Positions 34,287 through 41,757 of a stretch of 42,004 nt of DNA are shown piece by piece; within the stretch, counting starts at the first letter, position 1, and each line of letters opens with the position of its first letter. Source of the stretch: CAZYBG01 sp964645155. Lineage in GTDB: Bacteria; Pseudomonadota; Alphaproteobacteria; Rhodobacterales; Rhodobacteraceae. The notes beneath the pieces were generated by a model. It made no database searches. It was not told the origin of the DNA and was given only the letters and a program-made list of their open reading frames with translations. Location: NCBI GenBank assembly GCA_964645155.1, contig CAZYBG010000024.1:1-42004 (forward strand), read 5' to 3'. The position numbers and the translations under genes are program-made.

Positions 34287-34315
34287 GTGTTATTCGACAA
34301 ATATCGGGCTGTAAA
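34287..34315 (-). promoter_or_regulatory. Candidate TetR-controlled promoter of amidase 1
   Basis: Read on the minus strand: TTTACA (34310-34315), a 17-bp spacer and TAACAC (34287-34292). The spacer consists of three bases, CGATATTTGTCG (34295-34306) and two bases. The same 12-mer, inverted, sits in the same position of the amidase 2 promoter. The predicted leader to ATG 34132 is about 150 bases. Confidence 0.7.
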
Positions 34316-34581
34316 GAACCGCAGCGCCGCGACGGAACATCGCGCTGCCGCGCGCGTTATGCACATGGCGTCTGGTCTGTGTGCAGCCGGGATCCAAGGC
34401 CTTTTCCGCCGGGGCCAAGCGGTGCAGGGCAAGTCGCGAGCTTCGCCGCAGGCGCCTGGGCCGGTGCTGCCGCACCGCAGGTCTCCGGGGACGTCCGGCC
34501 CGCCGCCACAGGGCCGGGCAGCGAGCGTTCGACACAGACCGGCTAGGAACCACCATTTCTTGGGTGTAGAGACGTCAGACC

Positions 34582-35247
34582 ATGGATAGCGACAGCAGCT
34601 ACATCAATGGCAACCAGCGAGCACAGGGGCCACGAAAGCCGGAACGGGCGAACGGACGGCGGCGATACGAACATCTGCTCGATGCCGCCGAACGCCTCCT
34701 GCTGCAGGACGGGCCCGAGGCGCTGACGATTCAGCGCCTGGCCCGCGAAGCATCGGTGCCCACATCCTCAGTCTATCACTTCTTTCCCAGCCCCGTTTCG
34801 GTCTCGATCGGCCTTTCCGAACGCTATCTGGCCGGACTTGCCGAACACATCGGCGCCGGCGTCGATGCGGTCGAGCGACTGTCCTGGCAAGGCATCGTCT
34901 CGATGCTGATGGACCGGGCGGTGACGTACTACAAAGTTCATCCCTATGCGCAGCGGCTGATCCTCGGATCCGACCACAGCTGGCAGATCCGCCAGTCCGA
35001 TCGGGCCAACAACCGCATGCTTGCCGCTGCGATCGCGGCGATGCTTGCCGACCGGTTTCCAGACGCCGGTCGCGACGAGTTGCTGCACGCAATCATGATC
35101 GGCATCAGCATCGGAGATGCCGTCCTGACGCTTTCGATTTTCGAACACGGCACGATCACGCCGGAATTCGGTCGCGAGGCAACCGTCGCGATCTGCGGCT
35201 ACATGTCGGCACGGTTCGGCGCTGGGACCGATCCGGACGCTCCGTGA
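34582..35247 (+). CDS. TetR/AcrR-family transcriptional regulator
   Basis: This 221-residue protein has an N-terminal helix-turn-helix (about residues 28-75; LLDAAERLLLQDGPEALTIQ, then RLAREASVPTSSVYHFFPSP). A helical ligand-binding domain with little similarity between members follows. ATG 34582 follows the N-terminal extension that begins DSDSSYINGNQRAQG and includes a basic stretch. It lies between two Tat amidase genes: amidase 1 diverges from it, and amidase 2 is 206 bp downstream on the same strand. Both amidase promoters carry CGACAAATATCG between -35 and -10, which makes this protein the likely repressor of both. Its own promoter within 34316-34581 is not clear. The effector would be expected to be related to an amide substrate (inference). 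Confidence 0.92.
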   Translation: MDSDSSYINGNQRAQGPRKPERANGRRRYEHLLDAAERLLLQDGPEALTIQRLAREASVPTSSVYHFFPSPVSVSIGLSERYLAGLAEHIGAGVDAVERLSWQGIVSMLMDRAVTYYKVHPYAQRLILGSDHSWQIRQSDRANNRMLAAAIAAMLADRFPDAGRDELLHAIMIGISIGDAVLTLSIFEHGTITPEFGREATVAICGYMSARFGAGTDPDAP

Positions 35248-35250
35248 GCG

Positions 35251-35279
35251 TTGACTCGCCGACAAATATCGATTAATTC
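35251..35279 (+). promoter_or_regulatory. Candidate TetR-controlled promoter of amidase 2
   Basis: TTGACT (35251-35256), a 17-bp spacer and TAATTC (35274-35279). The spacer is three bases, CGACAAATATCG (35260-35271) and two bases, matching the geometry of the amidase 1 promoter. The predicted start leaves a leader of about 165 bases before ATG 35454. Confidence 0.72.
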
Positions 35280-35453
35280 AACCTCATGCTGTTTTGAGGG
35301 CGGTCATGCTCGACCTCCGGAATACTTTGGTGTGCCCCTCCACGGGCGCAGGCGCATCGGTGACGCCGGTGCCGTACTTCGTCACTGCGGCAAGCGAGGG
35401 CCTCAGGGTCCGCCCGTAGCGCCTTTCCAACCCAGCCCGAGGAAGATCGTCCA

Positions 35454-37064
35454 ATGACCGGCACTTCTGACGCTCAGAATGCAAAGGGATCGCCGCCCAT
35501 CGAACAGCCCGGCGCCGGCATCGACCGAAGGACCTTCCTCGCACAGGCAGCCATCACGACGGGGGGCCTGATGGCCGCCGGGTCCGGCGTCGTCGGCGCG
35601 GGCCCAGCCGCAGCACAGACCGCCGCAACCGAAATCCTCGGCTGGGACGCCGATGTGCTGGCAGGTCACATCAGGGCCAAGGACGTGTCCTGCCGCGAGG
35701 TCATGGAGGCCTATCTGGGCCAGATCGAGCGGCTGAATCCGCAGGTGAACGCCATCGTGCAGCTGCAGGATGCGGACGGATTGATGGCGCAGGCGACCGA
35801 ACGCGACGAACAGCTGGCGAGGGGCGAGTATCTGGGCTGGATGCATGGCATGCCCCAGGCGATCAAGGACACCGCCTGGGCCAAGGGCATCATCTCCACC
35901 GCCGGGTCGCCGCTCAACAAGGATTTCGTCGCGCCCATCGACGCGATCATCGTCGAGCGCGCCAAGAATGCCGGCGCGATCGTCATCGGAAAGACCAATG
36001 TGCCCGAATGGGCGCTGGGGTCGAACACGTTCAATCCGATCTACGGCACCACCAACAACCCCTACAACCTGCAGAAGACGGTGGGGGGCAGCAGCGGCGG
36101 CGCGGCGGCGGCGCTGGCGGCGCACATGCTGCCCGTGGCCGACGGCAGCGACATGGGCGGGTCGATCCGCAACCCTTCGGCCTATTGCAACGTCTATGGC
36201 CTGCGGCCTTCGGCGGGCGTCGTGCCGTTCTGGCCGTCGGAAGAGCTTTACTTCCAGCAGTTCGCGACCGAAGGCCCGATGGGCCGCACCGTCAAGGATG
36301 TGGCGATGCTGCTGTCGATCCAGGCCGGCAGCGACCGGCGCGCGCCGCTGTCGGTCAACCTTGACCCGACCCAGTTCACCGGATCGCTGGACCGCGACAT
36401 GACCGGCACCAGGATCGCCTGGATCGGCGACTGGAACGGCCACTTCCCGCTCGAGCCCGGCGTGAAGGAAGTCTGCGAGGCGAGCCTCAAGACCTTCACC
36501 GACCTCGGCTGCATCGTCGAGGAAGCGGTCCCCGCCTTCGACCCTGCCGAACTGTGGCAGATGTGGCTGACGCACCGGGCCTTCATCATGGGCAACTATC
36601 TGGGGATCCACTACGCCGATCCCGCCAAGAAAGACATGCTGAGCGCCAACGCGACCTGGGAGGTCGAGCGGTCGTTCACGCTGACCCAGCAGGACGTCTT
36701 TGCCGCGACCGTCTCGCGCACCGCGTGGCACATGGCGGTCGAGACGTTCTTCGGCCAGTACGACTTTGCGCTCGCGCCGACGGCGCAGGTGTTCCCGTTC
36801 GATTCGACAACGCCGTTTCCCACGACCGTCGGCGGCCGCACGATGACGACCTATCACGAATGGATGCAGATCGTGCTGCCCTGGACGCTGGCCGGGACGC
36901 CGGTCATGAATGTCCCCGTGGGGTTCAGTGCGGATGGGCTGCCGATGGGCATGCAGGTCATCGCCAAGCGGCAATCGGAGATGGCCGTCCTGCAGATGGC
37001 GCAGGCCTATGAAACGGCCACGGGCTGGGTCCAGAACTTCCCGCCGCCCCTCCTGAAGGGATGA
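35454..37064 (+). CDS. Tat-exported amidase-signature family enzyme (amidase 2)
   Basis: This 536-residue enzyme has a long N-terminal region before the Tat motif (IDRRTFLAQAAITTGGLMAA, residues 23-42; cleavage near AAAQT). The triad is complete: K138 (QAIKDTAWA), cis-Ser S213 (VGGSSGGAAA) and nucleophile S237 (DGSDMGGSIRNPS). The C-terminal half contains TYHEWMQIVLPWTLAG and NVPVGFSADGLPMGMQVI, which are standard amidase blocks. GAGGAAG lies upstream of ATG 35454. It is a single-gene unit with its own TetR-type promoter and is followed by hairpins and a 555-bp gap. As with amidase 1, a periplasmic amide or peptide-like substrate is expected but cannot be named. Confidence 0.93.
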   Translation: MTGTSDAQNAKGSPPIEQPGAGIDRRTFLAQAAITTGGLMAAGSGVVGAGPAAAQTAATEILGWDADVLAGHIRAKDVSCREVMEAYLGQIERLNPQVNAIVQLQDADGLMAQATERDEQLARGEYLGWMHGMPQAIKDTAWAKGIISTAGSPLNKDFVAPIDAIIVERAKNAGAIVIGKTNVPEWALGSNTFNPIYGTTNNPYNLQKTVGGSSGGAAAALAAHMLPVADGSDMGGSIRNPSAYCNVYGLRPSAGVVPFWPSEELYFQQFATEGPMGRTVKDVAMLLSIQAGSDRRAPLSVNLDPTQFTGSLDRDMTGTRIAWIGDWNGHFPLEPGVKEVCEASLKTFTDLGCIVEEAVPAFDPAELWQMWLTHRAFIMGNYLGIHYADPAKKDMLSANATWEVERSFTLTQQDVFAATVSRTAWHMAVETFFGQYDFALAPTAQVFPFDSTTPFPTTVGGRTMTTYHEWMQIVLPWTLAGTPVMNVPVGFSADGLPMGMQVIAKRQSEMAVLQMAQAYETATGWVQNFPPPLLKG

Positions 37065-37619
37065 TGCTGTCCGGTTCGGACGGTTCCCGGCGCGGTCGGC
37101 CCTGACCGGCCCGCCGCGCCAGCCGCGCGCCGTCCGGACATCGCACCGGGCCGACCGATGTCATCGCCGCGCATGCGGTGCGGCGGCTTTGCCGGCGCGT
37201 GCCGGTCGGCGCAGCCTCCCGCGTCATCCGCGCATCGAACCCGATCGACAGCGGGCCGCGGCGCTCGGGCCCTGATTTCACAAGCGGCGTCGAGGCCGGG
37301 TGGCGTTCGGCCCGGCATGCCGTCGAAGCGGCGATGCCCGACATCGCCTGCCCGCACCGCACGGCCTGTCGGCTGGGGCGCAGCGCCTGGAAAGCGCAGG
37401 GCGGAACTCAAGCCGACGCCCCCCGACGTGACCGTCCTTCTCGGTGGATCCTCGCGGGCCCACCGTGGCACATCGATGCCGTCGGCGGCGGGCACGGCAT
37501 CGGAGCCCGCGCAAGCGGGACCCCCTTGTCTGGTGCGGAACGCCGGATCGGGCGGCGCGGCCGTCGCGTCAGCGCCCCGGCCATTGACCCGGGGCGGGGC
37601 GAAGGATACCTCGCCCGGC
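37065..37619. other. 555-bp gap at the right edge of the lower-GC segment
   Basis: A small hairpin GTCCG-GTT-CGGAC (37069-37081) and a larger GC-rich one (about 37088-37122) follow the amidase stop. The rest has open frames on both strands with no start-site support and no family match that I recognise. A possible promoter for uup (TTGACC 37584-37589, TACCTC 37607-37612, 17-bp spacer) lies at the right end. Degenerated gene remains are possible. Confidence 0.4.
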
Positions 37620-39467
37620 ATGGCCCGCGCCCCCCTCCTGCAACTCACCGACATCGCGCTCGGCTTCGGCGGCGCGCCGCTGTTCCAGGGCGTGTCATGT
37701 GTGGTGCAGCCGGGCGACCGGATCGCGCTGGTCGGCCGCAACGGATCGGGAAAGTCGACGCTCCTCAAGGTCATGGCAGGCCTCGTCGAGCCCGACCGCG
37801 GCGCCCGCGCGGTGCCGCCCGGCACCGGCATCGGCCATCTCGAGCAGGAGGCCGACCTCGCCGGCTTCGCGACGCTCGGCGACTGGGCCGCCGCCGGCCT
37901 GCCGCCGGGCGAGGAGTACCGCGTGGCGATGGCGGCCGAGGGCCTCGGCTTCCGCCCCGAGGCGCCGGTCGCCACCGCCTCGGGCGGCGAGCGGCGGCGC
38001 GCGGCGCTGGCCCGCCTGCTGGCCGCCGAGCCCGACCTCATGCTGCTCGACGAGCCGACGAACCACCTCGACATCACCGCGATCCGCTGGCTCGAGGCGC
38101 GGCTGGCCGAGACGCGGGCCGCCTTCGTCCTGATCAGCCACGACCGCGCCTTCCTGCGCGCGCTGAGCCGCGCGGTGCTCTGGCTCGACCGCGGCGAGGT
38201 GCGCCGGCTCGACCGCGGCTTCGAGGCGTTCGAGGCGTGGCGCGAGACGGTCTGGGCCGAAGAGGACGAGGCGCGCCACAAGCTCGAGCGCAAGATCAGG
38301 GCCGAGGGCCGCTGGGCGGTCGAGGGGATCAGCGCGCGCCGGAAGCGCAACCAGGGCCGGCTCCGCGCGCTGCAGGCGATGCGGGCCGAGCGCGCGGCGA
38401 TGATCCGCCGGCAGGGTGCCGCGGCGATGGCGCTCGACGCCGGCGCGCCTTCGGGCAAGCGGGTGATCGAGGCGAAGGGCCTGGGCAAGGGCTACGACGG
38501 CACTCCGATCGTGACCGGCTTCGACTTCCGCGTCATGCGCGGCGACCGCGTCGCCTTCGTCGGGCCGAACGGCGTGGGCAAGACCACGCTTCTGCGGCTG
38601 CTTCTGGGCGAGGTCGCGCCCGATGCCGGCACGGTCACGCGGGGCACCGGCCTCGACGTGGCGGTGTTCGACCAGGCGCGCGCCGCGCTCGACCCCGACG
38701 CCACACTGTGGGACAGCCTGACCGGCGACCCCGCGATGCGCGTCTCGGGCCAGTCGGACCAGGTGATGGTGCGCGGCCAGCCGCGGCACGTGATCGGCTA
38801 TCTCAAGGACTTCCTCTTCGACGAGGCGCAGGCGCGGGCGCCGGTCCGCGCGCTGTCGGGGGGCGAGCGCGCGCGGCTCCTGCTGGCGCGGATCATGGCG
38901 CGCGATTCGAACCTCCTCGTGCTCGACGAGCCGACGAACGACCTCGATGTCGAGACACTCGACCTGCTGCAGGAGCTGCTCGGCGACTATCCGGGCACCG
39001 TCCTTCTCGTCAGTCACGACCGTGATTTCCTCGACCGGGTGGCGACGGTGACGGTGGCGATGGAGGGCGACGGCCGGGCGACGGTCTATGCCGGCGGCTG
39101 GTCGGACTACCGCGCGCAGCGCGGCGCGCAGGCCGGCCCGCCGCCGCCGGGGCAGGGGCCGGGGCAGGGGCCGGGGCAGGGGCCGGCGGCGAAGCCGGGG
39201 CCGTCCGCCGCCGCTCCCGCCGCAGAGCGGAAGGCCGCGCCGGCGCTGACCTTCACCGAACGCCACCGCCTCGACGCGCTTCCGGCCGAGATCGACCGCC
39301 TCGGCGCCGAGATCGCGAAGCTCTCCGACCTCCTCGCCCAGCCCGATCTCTACAGCCGCGAGCCGGCGAAGTTCGCGCGCGCCAGCGCCGCGCTGGCCGA
39401 ACGCCAGGCGGCACTGGCAGCGGCCGAGGAGGAGTGGCTGAGCCTCGCCGAGAAGGCCGAGGGCTAG
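37620..39467 (+). CDS. uup: ABC-F ATPase, Uup type
   Basis: This 615-residue soluble protein has two ATPase domains and no membrane segments. Domain 1 has Walker A at 39-47 (GRNGSGKST), the signature TASGGERRRAALAR, Walker B LMLLDEPTNHLD and LISHDRAFL. The linker between domains is the ABC-F Arg/Lys-rich arm. Domain 2 has GPNGVGKTT, LSGGERARLLLARI, LLVLDEPTNDLD and LVSHDRDFL. The C-terminal extension (FTERHRLDALPAEIDRLGAE to the end) is the Uup coiled-coil DNA-binding domain, so I call it Uup and not EttA or a resistance protein. A three-copy 12-bp repeat adds P-G-Q-G units before that domain. A possible promoter places the transcription start almost at the ATG (37620), suggesting a very short leader. 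Confidence 0.9.
   Translation: MARAPLLQLTDIALGFGGAPLFQGVSCVVQPGDRIALVGRNGSGKSTLLKVMAGLVEPDRGARAVPPGTGIGHLEQEADLAGFATLGDWAAAGLPPGEEYRVAMAAEGLGFRPEAPVATASGGERRRAALARLLAAEPDLMLLDEPTNHLDITAIRWLEARLAETRAAFVLISHDRAFLRALSRAVLWLDRGEVRRLDRGFEAFEAWRETVWAEEDEARHKLERKIRAEGRWAVEGISARRKRNQGRLRALQAMRAERAAMIRRQGAAAMALDAGAPSGKRVIEAKGLGKGYDGTPIVTGFDFRVMRGDRVAFVGPNGVGKTTLLRLLLGEVAPDAGTVTRGTGLDVAVFDQARAALDPDATLWDSLTGDPAMRVSGQSDQVMVRGQPRHVIGYLKDFLFDEAQARAPVRALSGGERARLLLARIMARDSNLLVLDEPTNDLDVETLDLLQELLGDYPGTVLLVSHDRDFLDRVATVTVAMEGDGRATVYAGGWSDYRAQRGAQAGPPPPGQGPGQGPGQGPAAKPGPSAAAPAAERKAAPALTFTERHRLDALPAEIDRLGAEIAKLSDLLAQPDLYSREPAKFARASAALAERQAALAAAEEEWLSLAEKAEG
39149..39184 (+). repeat. 12-bp tandem repeat, three copies, in frame inside uup
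   Basis: Unit GGGGCAGGGGCC, three copies, encoding a G-Q-G-P run between the second ATPase domain and the coiled-coil tail. It is closely related to the minus-strand reading of the array at 27667-27738. Confidence 0.9.
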
Positions 39468-39486
39468 GGCGACCGCGCGCGCCGGC

Positions 39487-40101
39487 TCAGGCCCGGGCCG
39501 TCCGGTGCAGCTCCGGGCGGTAGCCTGCGGCAAGCGCCGCCACGGTCGGCGCCGGGGTCAGCACGGTGACCTCGCCCTGCGGCCTGCCGGTGGCCGCGCC
39601 GTAGCCCGCCGGCGCGAAGGGCAGGGCGGCCCGGCCGAGGATCAGCGCCGGCCCGCCGGGCAGCGCGACGAAAACGCCGTCGGGCAGGCCCCCGGCCGGG
39701 GCCCGGTGCGTGACCTGCCGCCGGCCGCGATCGACCCGGCCGGCATGGAGCGCCCGGTCGATCTCCGGCGCGCGGTCCCCCGCGAGGCCGGCGGCGATCC
39801 AGGCGGCGCGGAACCCGCGCCAGGCGGCGCGGCGGCAATAGGCGCAGGGCCGGTGCCCGGCGGCGAGCGCCACCGCCTCGTCGAGGAAGAAAAGCTCGGT
39901 CCACGCGCCGGGCGACATCACCGGCCGCGTCACGCCGCGCGGATGTTCCAGCGCGCAGACGATCCAGTGCGGATGCCGCCAGCGCGCCGTGCCGAGCCGG
40001 CGGCCGGCATCGTGCAGGATGCCCCGATTGCCGGTGAAGAGCCCGCGCGCGGGGTCGGCGACGATCTCGCCCGTCGGCAGCACGCGGTTCTGCAGCGGCA
40101 T
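39487..40101 (-). CDS. Conserved protein of unknown function
   Basis: This 204-residue soluble protein begins MPLQNRVLPTGEIVADPARG, continues GNRGILHDAGRRLGTARW and PGAWTELFFLDEAVALAAGH, then RPCAYCRRAAWRGFRAAW, and ends FAPAGYGAATGRPQGEVTVL. From memory, proteins with the NRV-P-G-I, GNRG-LHD and PC-(A/E)-CRR blocks are widespread and unannotated. The CxxC (CAYC) with neighbouring histidines could bind a metal. GGAGGAAG six to seven bases before ATG 40101 chooses this start; a longer frame to 40170 has no support. It converges with uup after 19 bp. I cannot name a function. Confidence 0.75.
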   Translation of the reverse strand: MPLQNRVLPTGEIVADPARGLFTGNRGILHDAGRRLGTARWRHPHWIVCALEHPRGVTRPVMSPGAWTELFFLDEAVALAAGHRPCAYCRRAAWRGFRAAWIAAGLAGDRAPEIDRALHAGRVDRGRRQVTHRAPAGGLPDGVFVALPGGPALILGRAALPFAPAGYGAATGRPQGEVTVLTPAPTVAALAAGYRPELHRTARA

Positions 40102-40392
40102 CGCTTCGCTTCCTCCGGCGGCCTCGAGGGCAGGGCCGAGCCGCGCCGATGCAGGTCCGGCGCACCGCATTGTGATCGCCGTGCCGGGAACCGGCGGCTC
40201 CTTGCCGACGCAACCTAAGGTTTTGCAACGGCGATGAGCAAGCCCGCGCCGATCCGGGGCTCCCGCCTGCGCCGGCCTTGCGCGCGGGCGCCGCCGAACC
40301 TTGATGCGCCAGAGGTGAACGCTCGTTCAGGGGTCCGTCCGGGTCCGTCCGGGCGTGCGCCGAAGGAACGAGAGCAGTCGAAGGAGCAAGAC

Positions 40393-40983
40393 ATGAGAAC
40401 GCTTTCCCTCGCGGCCCTGGCCGCCATCGCCGCCGCGCCCGTCATGGCGGCCGGCCCGACCGAGCCGGCCCCGGCACCGGTCGTCCAGCCGGCGCCCGCG
40501 CCGGTCTACAGCCCGTCCTCCGGCGACTGGGGCGGCTTCTATGTCGGTGGCCAGCTCGGCTATGCCGACATCCGCGACGATGCGGACGGCGACGGCAACA
40601 CCTACGGTTTGCATGCCGGCTACAACTGGGACCTCGGGAACTGGGTCCTCGGCACCGAGCTGGAATACGACTGGGCCGATATCGACGTGGGTGATGCCGG
40701 CGACAGCATCGACTCGATCACCCGGCTCAAGCTGCGCGGCGGCTACGACCTCGGCCGCACGCTGCTCTACGCGACGGCGGGCGCGGCCCATGCGGATGCC
40801 GACGTGGGCGGCGCGAGCCTGTCCGACACCGGCTACTTCTTCGGTGCCGGCGTCGGCTACCAGCTGACCGACCAGTGGACGCTCGGCGGCGAGATCATGA
40901 GCCACGAGTTCGACGATTTCGACAACAGCGGCCTCGATATCGGCGCGACGACGGCGGCAGTCCGGGCCTCGTTCCGGTTCTGA
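40393..40983 (+). CDS. Outer-membrane beta-barrel protein, Omp25/Omp31-like
   Basis: This 196-residue protein has a signal peptide (RTLSLAALAAIAAAPVMA, cleavage before AGPT) and a proline/alanine-rich linker (PAPAPVVQPAPAPVYSPSSG). An eight-strand-like barrel follows, opening WGGFYVGGQLGYADIRDD. Typical strand pairs are YGLHAGYNWDLGNWVLGTEL and YFFGAGVGYQLTDQWTLGGE, and the end is AAVRASFRF with terminal Phe. This matches the small alphaproteobacterial outer-membrane proteins that have no clear transport role and contribute to envelope structure. AAGGAG at 40381-40386 sets the start at 40393. A strong hairpin follows the stop, so it is a single-gene unit. It is not closely related to the two YVWASG barrels in this window. 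Confidence 0.88.
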   Translation: MRTLSLAALAAIAAAPVMAAGPTEPAPAPVVQPAPAPVYSPSSGDWGGFYVGGQLGYADIRDDADGDGNTYGLHAGYNWDLGNWVLGTELEYDWADIDVGDAGDSIDSITRLKLRGGYDLGRTLLYATAGAAHADADVGGASLSDTGYFFGAGVGYQLTDQWTLGGEIMSHEFDDFDNSGLDIGATTAAVRASFRF

Positions 40984-41008
40984 CAGCCGGCGGATTCGAC
41001 ACGAAAGG

Positions 41009-41040
41009 GGCGCGGAACAGCCGGGAGGCTGTCCCGCGCC
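41009..41040 (+). terminator. Hairpin terminator after the Omp25-like gene
   Basis: GGCGCGG (41009-41015) pairs with CCGCGCC (41034-41040). Inside it, AACAGCC (41016-41022) pairs with GGCTGTC (41027-41033) with one A-C mismatch, around loop GGGA. This is a long stem about 25 bases after the stop, with a short T-run further on (GTTTCC). Confidence 0.65.
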
Positions 41041-41070
41041 TCGGCGTTTCCGGGATGCGTCTGCGGCCTG

Positions 41071-41109
41071 CGCCGCGGGGGTACGCCGCGGGGGTACGCC
41101 GCGGGCGTC
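41071..41109 (+). repeat. 13-bp tandem repeat, nearly three copies
   Basis: CGCCGCGGGGGTA occurs at 41071-41083 and 41084-41096, with a degraded third copy (CGCCGCGGGCGTC) to 41109. The third copy covers the end of the small membrane protein gene. Confidence 0.8.
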
Positions 41110-41323
41110 AGCCGAGGAAGATGCCGACGATCACCACCATCAGGCCGATCACCGACAGCAGCAGCGCCGCGAGGTTGACCGCGACGATCCGCTGCAGCCG
41201 CGCCCGCAGCGCGGCGTCGGGAAGCCCGGCGCGGCGCGCCGCCATCGCCTGCAGGATGCACCAGACGATGCCGCAGAGCCCGAGCACCGAGAGGCCCGCG
41301 CCGGTCCAGATCAGCCAGTCCAT
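41108..41323 (-). CDS. Small two-helix membrane protein
   Basis: A 71-residue hypothetical protein. The first hydrophobic helix is WLIWTGAGLSVLGLCGIVWC (about residues 3-22). A short basic and arginine-rich cytoplasmic segment follows (ARRAGLPDAALRARLQR), then a second helix (IVAVNLAALLLSVIGLMVVI) to the C-terminus. GGAGAG lies just before ATG 41323; longer upstream frames are not supported. No characterised family is recognised, but alphaproteobacteria often have such short two-helix proteins near gapR-like genes. It diverges from gapR. Confidence 0.7.
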   Translation of the reverse strand: MDWLIWTGAGLSVLGLCGIVWCILQAMAARRAGLPDAALRARLQRIVAVNLAALLLSVIGLMVVIVGIFLG

Positions 41324-41401
41324 CGCGCTCTCCGCACCACCGCCGGGCAGGGCGTAGCGCGCCCGGCCGGCCGCGGCAAGGCGGAGGGGCCGGAGAGACC
41401 C

Positions 41402-41430
41402 TTGAACGCGCCCCGCGGCGCCTGTAGGCA
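41402..41430 (+). promoter_or_regulatory. Candidate promoter of gapR
   Basis: TTGAAC (41402-41407) and TAGGCA (41425-41430) are separated by exactly 17 bp, about 33 bases before the gapR ATG. Confidence 0.5.
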
Positions 41431-41463
41431 TCGGCCCTCCCCCCGACCGCGAAGGAGCGCGCC

Positions 41464-41742
41464 ATGGCCGATACCCTCACCGAAGCCCCCGATGCGCCGG
41501 GCGATGCCGCCTATGGCGTAGCGGCCGGCGAACTGCGCCAGTTCGTCGAGCGGATCGAGCGGCTCGAGGCCGAGAAGAAGGACATCGCCGACCAGATCAA
41601 GGAGGTGATGGCCGAGGCCAAGGGCCGCGGCTACGACACCAAGGCGATGCGCCGGATCGTCGCGCTGCGCAAGCGCGACAAGGACGACCTGGCCGAGGAG
41701 GAGGCCGTGCTCGAGATGTACAAGGCCGCCCTCGGGATGTGA
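41464..41742 (+). CDS. gapR: GapR nucleoid-associated protein (DUF2312)
   Basis: This 92-residue protein is almost entirely alpha-helical. After a short acidic tail, the DUF2312 core reads LRQFVERIERLEAEKKDIAD, then QIKEVMAEAKGRGYDTKAMR and IVALRKRDKDDLAEEEAVLE, with LEMYKAALGM at the end. This is the conserved alphaproteobacterial pattern. In Caulobacter, GapR binds overtwisted, AT-rich DNA as a tetrameric clamp and supports topoisomerase action during replication. GAAGGAG lies before ATG 41464. A candidate promoter is visible at 41402-41430, and a perfect 24-bp tandem array begins 16 bases after the stop. Confidence 0.9.
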   Translation: MADTLTEAPDAPGDAAYGVAAGELRQFVERIERLEAEKKDIADQIKEVMAEAKGRGYDTKAMRRIVALRKRDKDDLAEEEAVLEMYKAALGM

Positions 41743-41757
41743 GCCTCCGCGGCTGCT

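Noticed and set aside
37158..37619. A long N-terminal extension of uup
   Set aside because: The upstream frame has no family similarity, while the ATG at 37620 starts exactly at the conserved first ATPase domain.
40331..40353. A two-copy GGGTCCGTCC repeat before the Omp25-like gene
   Set aside because: Only two copies of a 10-bp unit are seen. It is noted as possible slippage but is too short to interpret.
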